Shown here piece after piece: positions 22,201 through 32,439 of a stretch of DNA of 64,000 nt. The stretch covers positions 186,159,825-186,223,824 of the forward strand of contig NC_050096.1 in NCBI RefSeq assembly GCF_902167145.1, in the 5' to 3' direction. Every line of letters starts with the position of its first letter. Position 1 is the stretch's first letter. Source of the DNA: Zea mays. Lineage: Eukaryota > Streptophyta > Magnoliopsida > Poales > Poaceae. The notes below the pieces were generated by a model. It ran no database searches and was not told the origin of the DNA. It saw nothing but the letters and a program-made list of their open reading frames with translations. Position numbers and translations under genes: made by a program.

Positions 22201-22806
22201 CTGATGGGTTTGCAATTTCAGATTGTCTACAAGAAAGGAAAAGAGAATGTGGTGGCAGATGCCTTGTCCAGAGTGGGAATGGCGATGGCTATATCCACAG
22301 TTACAGAGTTGCAACCTGTTTGGATCCAAGAGGTTACTAATTCCTATGTAACGGATTCACAGGCTCAACAATTGTTACAAAAGCTCGCGGTGCATAGCCC
22401 CGATGAGGCAGGGTTCTCTTTGCATCAAGGAGTTATTAGAAAGCAGCAACAAATTTGGATTGGGCAGAATTCAGCTCTTAGAACTAAAGTCATTTCTGCT
22501 TTTCATGACTCAGTGGTTGGTGGGCATTCGGGCATTACCGCTACTTATCAAAGGGTTAAACGAATGTTTTGGTGGCAAGGGCTGAAGACTGATGTGGAGA
22601 GTTTTGTCAAACAGTGTTCGGTGTGTCAGCAGGCCAAAAGTGAAAAACAGCTGCCTACTGGTCTGTTACAACCCTTGCCGGTGCCAACAGGGGCCTGGAA
22701 GGATATTACCATGGATTTCATTGAAAAATTGCCAAAGTCAGAAGGCTATGATACTATACTGGTGGTGGTGGACAGATTTTCAAAATATGCCCATTTTTAC
22801 CTCTGA
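19276..22806 (+). CDS. Reina-type gag-pol polyprotein, first frame (ends early in integrase)
   Basis: Starts at the first ATG after the leader (19276) and runs 1176 residues. Domain order: an N-terminal coiled coil; capsid-like gag (about 110-290); one zinc knuckle CYTCGEKFEPGHQAKC (about 318); protease with LVDSGSSTSF (about 404); RT with YRKLNEMTIKNRFPMP and the catalytic FIDDILIYS (about 742); RNase H with VETDACENGIGAVL (about 888); integrase HHCC zinc domain (GGHSG ... CSVCQQAK, about 1083-1125) and the first catalytic part (MDFIEKLPK ... VVVDRFSKYAHF). The frame then meets TGA at 22804-22806. The rest of integrase continues in another frame, so one base was lost or gained near 22795-22803, next to a run of five T. 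Protein order PR-RT-RH-IN is the Gypsy order. Confidence 0.93.
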   Translation: MATEAKQGEARWDKMMVMMERLTGKVDAMEKVHHQLLGQSELTADLVKQAADERTILSRRVEENGKALARMRLEAMAREMEDVGTGPESSDTGGRRGAIPNQDQGGRELQQHVPKMLFPKFGGKEPAIWLNRCEDYFNMYQVPGAMKVPAASMNMEGNAARWLQILKLRGDLGDWPNFSRIVLQKFDVDEYPKAMERMLHLQQKGGVEEYVEEFEEARYATAVHNPELGEVFFVAQFMKGLKNEIQGPVKSQIPTTVDRAIRLALVQQEILVKNSGRNSKIGQGGRGVTGVRTEGKVGDQGVWSKERQVKEYRRINGLCYTCGEKFEPGHQAKCPKRVIPQLNVLTTEDLEMVLSEEQLGQIEKEEVQEEENHRLSIHALSGADSSQCIRFRALIQNQLMLMLVDSGSSTSFISQAMVDKLKLATEPCSPVSVKVANGEVLRSDRRVKDIRWWTGGHTFVSTMRVLEIGVYDAILGFDWLRAHSPMECDWDQKVLSFQHKGERIWLKGDSVAVTEVPQVSALKVQKWLKGNEVWVFVLLEPVAGKEGVPETGPLGELLDEFKDIFESPKALPPVRPYDHHISLVPGSVPVNARPYRYSPLHKTEIERQVAELLKAGHIVPSVSPFASPVLLVQKKDGTWRFCIDYRKLNEMTIKNRFPMPLVDEILDELVGTQYFSSLDMTAGYHQIRMGLEDEYKTAFKTHHGHYQFRVMPFGLTNAPASFQCAMNSILEPYLRKFVMVFIDDILIYSADLTQHLEHLRLVFSTLRAQQFYLKRKKCVFAKSELQYLGHIISKDGVSTDPAKTQAMVDWPVPSSLTELRGFLGLTGYYRKFVRHYGAIAKPLTTLLQGKKRWEWTKEAQQAFDKLKQAMIQTPVLALPDFELPFVVETDACENGIGAVLMQQNRPVAFLSKALGVKNSQLSIYEKEFLALMMAVDRWRPYLQRSQFVIKTDHQSLTFLGEQQLQSEWQKKAMAKLMGLQFQIVYKKGKENVVADALSRVGMAMAISTVTELQPVWIQEVTNSYVTDSQAQQLLQKLAVHSPDEAGFSLHQGVIRKQQQIWIGQNSALRTKVISAFHDSVVGGHSGITATYQRVKRMFWWQGLKTDVESFVKQCSVCQQAKSEKQLPTGLLQPLPVPTGAWKDITMDFIEKLPKSEGYDTILVVVDRFSKYAHFYL

Positions 22807-23822
22807 GACATCCATTCTCTGCTCAAATGGTGGCACAGGTGATATTGGACAATGTCGTTAAGCTACATGGGGTCCCTAATTCAGTAGTGTCTGACAGGGA
22901 TAAAGTGTTCACCAGTGCATTTTGGAGACATTTGTTTGATATGCTGAAGATTAAGCTAGCTTTGAGCACAGCTTATCACCCACAAACTGATGGGCAGAGT
23001 GAGAGGGTTAACCAGTGCCTTGAAATGTACTTAAGGTGTGCTGTTCACGCAACGCCCCACAAGTGGAAGTCTTGGTTGGCTATGGCTGAGTTTTGGTATA
23101 ATACTACCTATCACTCTTCATTGGGATGTTCTCCTTTCAAGGCCCTTTATGGGTATGAGGCTTCTGTGCTTGCTGCACCAGATTTCCTGGGCACAGAGGA
23201 TACTGAAGCTGGGCAGTGGGTTAACCAGCGAGATGCTTACAATGTGATGCTCAAGGAACAATTGTTGAAGGCTCAGCAACGTGCTAAACACTTTGCTGAC
23301 TTGAAAAGAAGGCCCAGGGAGTTCCAAGTTGGGGAGCAGGTGCTACTTAAACTCCAACCTTATGCTCAATATTCGGTGGTAAATAGAGCTTGTCCAAAAT
23401 TGTCCTTTAAATATTTTGGACCCTATACTGTGTTGGAAAGGATAGGGGCGGTGGCTTATAAGATTCAGTTACCAGAGGAGGCCCAAGTTCATCCAGTCTT
23501 TCATGTCTCCCAATTGAAGCCATTTACTCCAAACTATGTTCCTGTATTCTCAGAGCTCCCTCACATAGCAGATCTGGAAAATGTGAATGTGCAGCCTATG
23601 GAGATATTGGACAGACGTCTGGTGAAGAAAGGTAGCTCAGCTGTGACTCAAGTTCTGGTTCGGTGGTCTGGAATTCCGAAGGAGGCTGCTACTTGGGAAG
23701 ATTTCAATGTGGTGCGCACAAGGTTCCCAGATTCTCTTGCTTGGGGTCAAGCAAGTGTTCAAGGGGGGGAAAATGTCACGGCCCCTGGTAAATCTGCTGC
23801 TACTACTACTTGTATGGTTTAG
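22803..23822 (+). pseudogene. Rest of integrase plus chromodomain, shifted frame
   Basis: Continues integrase without overlap of content: the second catalytic Asp (VVSDRDKVFTSAFW) and the Glu region (HPQTDGQSERVNQCLEMYLR). The GPF/Y-type module follows (LKYFGPYTVLERIGAVAYKI), then a chromodomain (EILDRRLVKKG, VRWSGIPKEAATWEDF). The chromodomain is what directs chromovirus integration to marked chromatin. The frame runs 16 codons into the 3' LTR before stopping at 23820-23822. The upstream frameshift means it is not made in normal translation unless a ribosomal shift occurs. Confidence 0.88.
23755..23773 (+). other. Polypurine tract before 3' LTR
   Basis: AAGGGGGGGAAAA directly precedes the LTR start at 23774. 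Confidence 0.8.
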
Positions 23823-24083
23823 TAAGTCGGTTGAAGAGGAAGATTTACTGTTGGGCTGGCCCATTAGGGTTCCAAGCCGTGTAATAGATCCAGGCGATTA
23901 GGCCCAGATTAGCATCTATAAATACCTGTAACTGCTTCTGGAAGAGGACGCGATTTGAATAAAGAACACATTCCACCAAAATCTGGAACTTATCTGAGCG
24001 TGACTGGGAAGTCGTCTTCTCCAGTTGGTCGACTTCTCACGCTGCGGGAGCTCGCCGTCAGCCACGGGACGTCGATCCTTACA
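23774..24083 (+). repeat. 3' LTR of Reina-type element
   Basis: 310 bp; by eye identical to the 5' LTR except one base near the left end (G here, A in the 5' LTR). Followed by the AGGTC duplication. Confidence 0.95.
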
Positions 24084-25101
24084 AGGTCGGGGACCTCGCA
24101 AGACGCCTCCTCGACCGGCTTCGTATTCCGCACGTCCGACCATCTGGTATTGAGGGATCTAGCCGCTGACGTAGACGACATCCTGGTTCCTCTTGCTGTC
24201 CCGGAGCGCTTGTACCGATCAGATCACCGGGCCAAGATGGCTGCATCTTAGAGTCCAACGTCGTGGCCCCTCATCCAAAGGTGTTGAAGCCTCTCTCGCC
24301 GCCGCCTGCCTTTCCACCAACAGCTACTGGATGCGCGCGAATGCGAAAAAAGTCGCAGGAAGCTACTTGATGAAGCGTTTGCCTCGCGAATATATATGCT
24401 GATGGATCGGCGCAGACGTGGGACGCTGGAAATTTGCGGGGAAGATTAGCAAACTGTTGGAGGCGAGAAAATGGCATTCGGATGCGAAAAAAGCATTTTC
24501 GACATCTATTGGAGTTTCTCCTACTATCTAAATTTAGGTAGCAACTCTCGCGAGCCAAGCTAACTTCATGTTACATAGTCTTTTGGAATAAAATGTTATA
24601 TATAAAGTTTAATCTTTATGAAGAGACAATTAAAGAGTTAAATAGAGAGTTAAAATTAAAGAGTCTCTTGAGTAGCATTGCCTAATAAAGCGGCCAGCTT
24701 CCACCTAGGCTCTCTTAGCGGATGTCCAATAGACCCAAACGTGGTCAAACTCTCGTTACGCATAGTTATTGAGTCGTCTTCTACCTCCTTAGCTTTTTTT
24801 TGGCATAGTTACGAAAAATATGAATGATGACGATAATTGATAACAGAAGCTTTTTCGCTGAATATTCTTAAGTATATCTAGCCATCACAGTTAGTGTTAG
24901 TGTGTGGCTCCCGTTTGCTCGGTCATTCACTTTTTGTTCCAATTATTATCTATAAAGAAAAACTTGTACGGTTAGTGGTGGATTGAAGTAGATTAAATCT
25001 CTTCCTATTAAAAAGTGAATAGAAATGGATTTAATCCACCTTTGCAGGACTAAACAACACTTTTGCAGGAAACCGCTGCGCTCCGTCAACCCTTTTGCCC
25101 T
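24084..25101. other. Spacer, no recognised gene
   Basis: 24089-24250 is the right half of the sequence cut by the Reina-type insertion. The remainder is AT-rich. Small frames exist but none has recognisable domains. A weak inverted pairing (GCATTTTCGACATCTATTGG-type words near 24490) may be an old MITE end. Confidence 0.35.
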
Positions 25102-25876
25102 AGGCTATCTGCAGCGGTTACTTCTAAATTTCTCTCCCTATATCATTTTTGCGTCACATAATGAACATTTTATCTCCTAGTATTTCATCTTCCGCAGCGG
25201 TTCCCTCTATTTTCTCCCCCTATACCCCACTACAACCATAAAATATTATTTCATATACTACTTTTTATCCACTATTATTTTTTCTTCTACTAACAATTAG
25301 AGCCGGACCCACAACACAGTAGAAAGGGTAGGAGACGAGTGCGCCCTGCATCCAGCGGGAGAGAGAAGAGGAGAGCGCGTGCACTGCATCGTGGGAGGCA
25401 CCGTAGGGGGCAGCGCTACGGCGCTTAGGTGCTGTCTGTTGCCTCTACGGGAGGGGAGGGGAGCGGCCGCGGAGCCGCTGCAGACAGCCTTAGGCTACCC
25501 GCAGCGGCTGCCGCGCGCCCGGCCCCCTCCCCTTGCATGGCGGCTACAGGGGCACGCGGCAGCCCGCAGCGCGGCCCCCTACGGCGCTCCCCACGCGGCC
25601 GTCCCCTTCTCTCTCCCTCCGGCTTTAACGCGTGTCCGACTCCTCCCCTTCCACTATAGCTGTGGGACCGCCTCCAATTATTAGTAGAAGAAAAATTGAT
25701 AGTAGATGAAAAGTATGTATAGAAAATGATATTTTATAGTTGTAGTGGGATATAGGGGAAGTATTTAGGGGAAACCACTGCGGGAGATGAAAAAGAAGGG
25801 ATAAACTATTGATGATGTGACCCAAAAAAGTGATATAGGGGGAGAAATTTAGAGAAAACGGTTGCGCGGATAGTCT
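25102..25876. mobile_element. Composite element with about 230-bp inverted arms
   Basis: The left arm (about 25102-25340, starting AGGCTATCTGCAGCGG) pairs with the right arm (about 25650-25876, ending CGCGGATAGTCT) through almost all of its length. The shared order of words includes CTCCCCCTATATC, CACTACAAC and TTCTTCTACTAA. The centre is very GC-rich (about 25340-25640) and contains two inner ends back to back (GCCGCTGCAGACAGCC, then TTA, then GGCTACCCGCAGCGGC). TTA also follows the right end. The layout suggests two related TTA-type elements side by side, or one element with captured GC-rich DNA. Confidence 0.6.
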
Positions 25877-25996
25877 TACATTTGCTTCCTCCTGCGCAGC
25901 AGCACAGTGGTTCGGGCGGGGCCCCGGCGCTTGCACCACCGTAGGGAGACGAAGACTTCTAATCTTTTGATAAATTTTAATGAAATAGAGCAGTGT

Positions 25997-27283
25997 TGTC
26001 GGGGACCATAATTAGGGGTACCCCCAAGACTCCTAATCTCGGCTGGTAATCACCATCAGCACAAGCTACAAAAGCCTGATGGGCACAATTCAGGTCAAGG
26101 CTCCGTCCACTCAAGGGACACGATCTCGCCTCGCCCGAGCCCAGCCTCAGGCAGGAACAGTAGACCCAGGCGGATTCACGCCTCGCCCGAGGGCCTCCTC
26201 AAGCAACGGGCGCACCTTCGACTCGCCCGAGGCCCAGCTCAGGCAGGCTTCGCAGTGAAGCAACCTTGGCTAGATCGCCTCGCCAACCGACCGTATCGCA
26301 GGAGCATTCAATGCAAGGATCGCCTGACACCTTATCCTGATGCGCGTTCCTCAGTCGGCAGAGCCAAAATGACCGCAGTCACTTCGCCCCTCCACTGACT
26401 GACTTGACAGGAAAACAACGCCGCCTGCCCTGCTCCGACTGTTGTGCCACCCGCCAAGGTGAGGCTGACAGTAGCCGAGTCCAGCCTCAGGCGCCATAGG
26501 AAGCTCCGCCTCGCCCGACCCTAGGGATCGGCCCCCGCCTCGACCTCGGAAGACGGTCTCCGCCTCGCCCGACCCCAGGGCTCGGACTCAACCTCGGCCC
26601 CCGCCTCGGCCTTGAAAGACGGTCTCCGCCTCGCCCGACCCCAGGGCTCGGCCTCAACCTCGGCCTCGGAAGACGGTCTCTGCCTCGCCCGACCCTAGGG
26701 CTCAGCCTCGACCTCGGAGGAGTCACCGCCTCGCCCGACCTTGGGCTCGGGCTGACCACGCCACAGGGGCGAACATCATTACCCTACCCCTAGCTAGCTC
26801 AGGCTATGGGGAACAAGACTGGCGTCCCATCTGGCTCCCCTCGGTAAAACAAGTAATGATGACACCCCGCGTGCTCCCGTGACGACGGCGATTCTCAGCC
26901 CCCTACGGAAGCAAGGAGACGTCAGCAAGGTCCCGTCAGCCCCGACAGCTGTGCTTCTACAGGGCTCAAGCACTCCTCCGATGGCCACGACGCCACATGC
27001 ACAGGGCACTAGCACCTCTCTAACAGCCATGTCGGCATGTACATAGGGCTCTGGCTCCTCTCTGCTGGACACGTTAGCATATCGCTACACCCCACATTGT
27101 ACACCTGGACCCTCTCCTTACATCTATAAAAGGAAGGTCCAGGGCCCTCGTACGAAAAAGGTGGCCGCGCGGGAGGACGGGCTGACGGACAGGCTCTCTC
27201 TCTCTCTCTCTCCCTCGCGAACGCTTGTAACCCCCTACTGCAAGCGCATCCGCCCTGGGCGCAGGATAACACGAGCGACCTCT
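25997..27283 (+). repeat. 5' LTR of element A, 3' end deleted
   Basis: Starts TGTCGGGG like the LTR of B. It carries repeated CGCCTCGCCCGACCC blocks (about 26505-26750) and TATAAAAGGA (about 27125). Near 27275 it passes directly into the gag leader (CAAGCTCCAGATGGG), whereas B still has the LTR end, primer site and leader there. That internal deletion removes the primer binding site. The exact LTR end is therefore lost. Confidence 0.75.
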
Positions 27284-27294
27284 TCAAGCTCCAG

Positions 27295-30200
27295 ATGGGT
27301 AGTCTCCAGCAACCTCTTCAACCCGGGACACTGCTCCGTTTCGGGAGTCTCGAGTTCATGTCCCTCGACGGCAGCTACGACATGGTACTCCTTCCTCCGC
27401 CGCGCGACAGCGACAACGGTGGCCATCAGCCTGCCCGGCGGCGACGGAATCGACAACGTCTTCCCCCCATGGCGGAAGAACAACATCCGGGTTTGTCCCG
27501 TCGCCTTCCTCGCCGCAGGAGAAGGAGGCGGGGCAACCATGGCCAGGCAAGAGGCGGCACCTCGTTGGCTGTCGAGCGAGTCGACGACGCCGGCACCCCA
27601 GTGGGGGACACGCCGGGCGTTGACCTCGCGTCTGAGACGAAGACGAGCATCGTTTCCCTGCAACACGCCAGCCCCAAGCGGACGGATGACGCCAGCATGC
27701 TCGCGAAGGACTTGCTGGGCGTTAGCCTCGTACCTGAGATAACGGTGCAGTCCGTCCCCGACGCGACTTCGTCACCATCCGTCGATCAAGAGGTACCGTC
27801 TGTTTTCCACCCTGTGCCTTTTAGATTCAGCTTCGACCCACCAAGCGACCCCGCTTCGGTGGACGCCTTCATAAAGGCATATCCTAACCTTCCGGGGTAC
27901 CATATGTGGTCAACCTGGGACCGACTGATGACTGTCTTGACCTACGGGCCCCGGGTTCCGAGGAAGATGACGAGCCCGACTCTGGTTGGGATTTCTCCAG
28001 GCTCGGTAACCCCAGTGCCATGCGAGACTTCATGACCGCATGTGACTACTGCCTCTCCGATTACTCCGATGGTGGCCACAGCCTTGACGACGAGGACTGT
28101 GGCCCAAGTCGCGAATGTTTCCACGTCGATCTAGGGGGTCTCGACGAAGGCAACCACCTTGGTATGCCGGAGGACGGCGATCCCCCTAGGCCTGTGCCTC
28201 GCGTTGACATCCTTCGGGAGCTAGCTGTGGTCCCAGTCCCTACGGGGGGTCAGGACACATAGCTCGAGCAAATCCGCGAGATGCAGGCCAGGCTCAACGA
28301 GGAAGCAGGACAACTTGTGCAGCTCCGGCAGAACATCGGGCAGGAGTGGGCAGGCCGAGCACCAGCCAGAGAAGCGTGTCATCTGGCCCAGGACGTCCAG
28401 CACCGCATCGCTGACGATGTCAGGGCAAGGCTGCCCCCGGCTTCCAGTGGGGTCGGCCTGAACCTGGCTGCAGCAGCAATACTACTCCGAGCGATGCCGG
28501 AGCCATCCACCACCGAGGGGCGGCGTATCCAGGGAGAACTCAAGAATCTCCTGGAGGATGTCGCGGTCCGACGGGCTGAAAGCTCTGCCTCCCGAAGGCA
28601 GGGGTATCCCCGGAGCATCGCGCCGCGACTTCCCGATTCATGCGGGAAGCCTCGGTCCAAACCGGGCGCACGCGGAACGCAACGCCTGCAGCCCCGGGTC
28701 GCCTCGACAACGAGCACCACCGCTGCGACCGTCGAGCCCACCTCGACGAGAAGGTGCGCCGAGGCTACCACCCCAGGCGTGGGGGACGCTACGACAGCGG
28801 GGAGGATTGGAGCCCCTCGCCCGAACCACCCGGTCCGCAAGCTTTCAGCCGGGCCATACGACGGGCGCCGTTCCCGACCCAGTTCCGAACCCTGACTACC
28901 ATCACCAAGTACTCGGGGGAAACAAGGCCGGAACTGTGGCTCACGGACTACCGGCTGGCCTGCCAGCTGGGTGGAATGGACGATGACAACCTCACCATCC
29001 GCAACCTCCCCCTGTTCCTTTCCGACGCCGCCCGGGCCTGGTTGGAGCATCTGCCTCCTGCGCAGATCTCCAGCTGGGACGACCTGGTCAAAGCCTTCAC
29101 CGGAAACTTCTAGGGCACATACGTGTGCCCTGGGAACTCCTGAGATCTCCGAAGCTGCCGCCAGCAGCCAGGAGAATCCCTATGGGACTACATCCGGCGA
29201 TTTTCGAAGCAGCGCACTGAGCTGCCCAACATCACCGACTCAGATGTCATCGGCGCGTTCCTCGCCGGCACCACTTGCCGCGACCCAGTGAGCAAGCTGG
29301 GTCGCAAGACTCCCACCAGGGCGAGCGAGCTGATAGACACCGCCACCAAGTTCGCCTCTGGTTAGGAGGTGGTCGAGGCCATCTTCCGGAAGGACAAGCA
29401 GCCTCAGGGATGCCAGCAGGAAGACGTCCCTGAAGCGTCCGCTCAGCGCGGCACGAAGAAGAAGGGCAAAAGGAAGTCACAAACGAAACGCGACGCTGCT
29501 GACGCAGATCTTGTCGCCGCCGCTGAGCATAGAAACCCTCGGAAGCCTCCCGGAGGGGTCAACCTGTTCGACAAGATGCTCAAGGAGTCGTGCCCCTATC
29601 ACCAGGGCCCTATCAAGCACACCCTTGAGGAATGCGTCATGCTTCGGCGCTACTTCCATAAGGTCGCGCCCCCGGCGGAAGGTGGCAGAGGCCATGACAA
29701 CGACAAAAAGGAGGGCAACAAGGCAGAGGAGTTCCCCGAGGTCCATGACTGCTTCATGATCTACGGTGGGCAGGTGGCAAACGCCTCGACTCGGCACCGC
29801 AAGCAGGAGCGCCGGGAAGTCTGCTCGGTGAAGGTGGCGGCACCAGTCTACCTAGACTGGTTCGACAAGCCCATCACCTTCGACCAAGGCGACCACCCCG
29901 ACCGCGTGCCGAGCCCAGGAAAGTACCCGCTTGTTGTCGATCCCGTCATCGGCAACGTCAGGCTTACCAAGGTCCTCATGGACGGAGGCAGCAGCCTCAA
30001 CATCATCTACGCCGAGACCCTCGGGCTCTTGCAGATTGATCTATCCATGATCCGGGCCGGTGCGGCGCCCTTTCACGAGATCATCCCCGGGAAGCGCGTC
30101 CAGCCCCTTGGACAACTCGATCTGCCTGTCTGCTTCGGGACTCCCTCCAACTTCCGAAAGGAAACCCTCACGTTCGAGGTGGTCGGGTTCCGAGGAACCT

Positions 30201-30541
30201 ACCACGCAGTGTTGGGGAGACCATGCTACGCCAAGTTCATGGTCGTCTCCAACTACACCTACCTCAAGCTCAAGATGCCGGGCCCCAACGGGGTCATCAC
30301 CGTCGGATCCACGTACCGACACGCGTACGAATGCGACGTGGAGTGCGTGGAGTACGCTGAGGCCCTCGCCGAATCCGAGGCCCTCATCGCCGACCTGGAG
30401 AGCCTCTCCAAGGAGGTGCCAGATGCGAAGCGTCACGCCGGCAACTTCGAGCCAGTAGAGGCGGTTAAGTCCGTCCCTCTCGACCCTAGCAACGACGCCT
30501 CCAAGCAAGTCCGGATCGGCTCCGAGCTCGACCCCAAATAG
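27295..30541 (+). pseudogene. gag-protease region of element A, broken
   Basis: Frames 27295-28035, 27906-28262, 28281-28895, 28640-29113 and 29369-30541 together follow the B gag-protease protein. The capsid-type gag domain is at about 28840-29370 (WLTDYRLACQLGGMDDDN, RAWLEHLPPAQISSWDDL). A Cys/His segment (CPYHQGPIKHTLEEC) is near 29600. The aspartic protease motif is LMDGGSSLNIIY at about 29977. Stops at about 28259, 29112, 29143 and 29364 stand where B has CAG, CAG, TGG and CAG. The frame ends at 30539-30541 with a TAG that B shares at the same place. Confidence 0.85.
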
Positions 30542-30547
30542 GAAGCA

Positions 30548-31173
30548 GTGCTCGTCGACTTTCTCCGCGCGAACGCCGATGTTTTTGCATGGAGTCCCTC
30601 GGACATGCCTGGCATACCGAGGGATGTCGCCGAGCACTCGTTGGATATCCGAGCTGGAGCCCGACCCGTGAAGCAGCCTCTGTGCCGATTCGACGAAGAA
30701 AAGCGTAGAGCCATAGGCAAGGAGATCCACAAGCTGATGGATGCAGGGTTCATCAAAGAGGTATTCCATCCCGAATGGCTGGCCAACCATGTGCTTGTGA
30801 AAAAGAAATGTGGGAAATGGAGGATGTGTGTAGACTACACTGGTCTAAACAAAGCATGTCCGAAGGTTCCCTACCCTCTGCCTCGCATCGATCAAATCAT
30901 GGATTCCACTGCTGGGTGTGAAACCCTGTCATTCCTCGATGCCTACTCAGGGTATCACCAAATCAGGATGAAAGAATCCGACCAGCTCGCGACCTCTTTC
31001 ATCACACCCTTTGGCATGTACTGCTATATTACTATGCCATTCGGTTTAAGGAATGCAGGCGCGACATACTAAAGGTGCATGAACCACGTGTTCGGAGAGC
31101 ACATTGGCCGAATGGTCGAGGCTTACGTCGATGACATCGTAGTCAAGACGAGGAAGGCCTCCGACCTCCTCTC
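30548..31173 (+). pseudogene. Reverse transcriptase of element A, first part
   Basis: Contains KCGKWRMCVDYTGLNKACPK, LSFLDAYSGYHQIRMKESDQ and ITMPFGLRNAGATY, then TAA at about 31070 (B has CAA), then EAYVDDIVVKTRKAS with the YVDD catalytic motif. It is cut at 31173 by the Copia insertion and resumes at 40159. Confidence 0.9.
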
Positions 31174-32439
31174 TGAGAGCACCTAGAGGGGGGGGGGGGT
31201 GAATAGGTGATCCTGTAAAACTTCAAAACTTAAGCCAAAAAACTTGTTAAGTGTTAGCACAATTATGGCCAAGTGGCTAGAGAGGAGTCAAAACACAATA
31301 ACCACAATAAATCAATCACAGAGATGACACGGTGGTTATCCCGTGGTTCGGCCAAGTACAAAACTTGCCTACTCCACGTTGTGGCGTCCCAACGGACGAG
31401 AGTTGCACTCAACTCCTCTCAAGTGATCCAATGATCAACTTGAATACCACTGTGTTCTTGCTTTTCTTTTCTCAATCCCGTTTGCGAGGAATCACCACAA
31501 CTTGGAGCCTCTCGCCCTTACAAAAGATGTTCACAGAGAATCACGGAGCAAGGGAGGGAATGAGCAACGCACACAAGACTTCAAAAGATCAGAGCAACAC
31601 GCACACAAGCAGCAATAAGAGCTCGCAACACAACTCAAAGAGTACACCACTCCACAAGAGCTCTATATGCTATCACAATGAATCGAATGCGCTAGATCAA
31701 TGTCTTGGTGCTTAGAAGGGTTGTAGGAATGCTTGGTGTTCTCCTCCATGCGCCTAGGGGTCCCTTTTATAGCCCCAAGGCAGCTAGGAGCCGTTGAGAA
31801 CACATCTGGAAGGCTATCCTTGCCTTCTGTCGTCGGGCGCACCGGACAGTCCGGTGCACACCGGACACTGTCCGGTGCCCGATTTGATTCCATAAAAAGC
31901 TCATCCGACCGTTGCTTTCTGATGCAGATCTGGGCGCCGTTGGCGCACCGGACATGTCCGGTGCACACCGGACAGTCCGGTGCCCCATTCCGACCGTTGG
32001 CTCGGCCACGTGTCGCGCGCCGATCGCGCGGCCGACCGTTGGCCCGGCCGACCGTTGGCTCACCGGACAGTCCGGTGCACACCGGACAGTCCGGTGAATT
32101 TTAGCCGAAGTCGCCGGAGAAAAACCCGAGAGCGGCTGGTTTGCTCCGCGCTGGTCTGGCGCACCGGACATGTCCGGTGCACACCGGACAGTCCGGTGCC
32201 CCAGCCCGAAGCAGCCTTTGGCTGTACACAGCCACTCTCCACTTCTCTTCTTCTTCCTGTTTCTAACACTTAGACAAGAATATTAGTACACAAAACCAAT
32301 GTACTAAGGCTTAGAAACATACCTTAACTTGTGATTTGCACTTTGTTCATCCATGGGCATATTTTCACATTTAAGCACTTGTGTTTGCACTCAATCACCA
32401 AAATACTTAGAAATGGCCCAAAGGCACATTTCCCTTTCA
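31174..32439 (-). repeat. 3' LTR of Opie/Ji-type element
   Basis: 1266 bp. Contains a 12-base G run near its left edge and a cluster of CACCGGACAGTCCGGTG-type palindromes (about 31845-32200). Confidence 0.95.
31840..32205. repeat. Palindrome cluster in 3' LTR (CACCGGACxGTCCGGTG)
   Basis: Perfect short palindromes CACCGGACAGTCCGGTG-like and CACCGGACATGTCCGGTG recur in pairs joined by CA, with GACCGTTGG words between them. The same cluster is in the 5' LTR with one extra unit. Confidence 0.9.

Larger units (their letters stand above)
18828..24083 (+). mobile_element. Reina-type Gypsy LTR retrotransposon (chromovirus), nearly intact
   Basis: Two 310-bp LTRs (18828-19137 and 23774-24083) start TGTCACGG and end TTACA. 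By eye they differ at one base (A or G at LTR position 14). The 5-bp target duplication AGGTC is perfect (18823-18827 and 24084-24088). The element has an initiator-Met-type primer site, a gag-pol frame with all domains, a chromodomain and a purine tract before the 3' LTR. Short LTRs, chromodomain and small size fit the Reina lineage of chromoviruses. It is very recent, but integrase carries a frameshift. Confidence 0.95.

Noticed and set aside
25992..25996. AGTGT before A and ATGCT after B as a target-site duplication of one compound element
   Set aside because: The two words do not match, and A and B are independent insertions fused by deletion.
26487..26759. Arg/Pro/Ser-rich minus-strand frame (90 aa)
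   Set aside because: Falls in the repeated GC-rich part of the LTR of element A; composition by-product.
31840..32205. Regular short palindromes looked like a CRISPR-type array
   Set aside because: They are LTR-internal palindromes of an Opie/Ji element, present in both LTRs, with no unique equal-length spacers and no cas genes; the DNA is plant nuclear.
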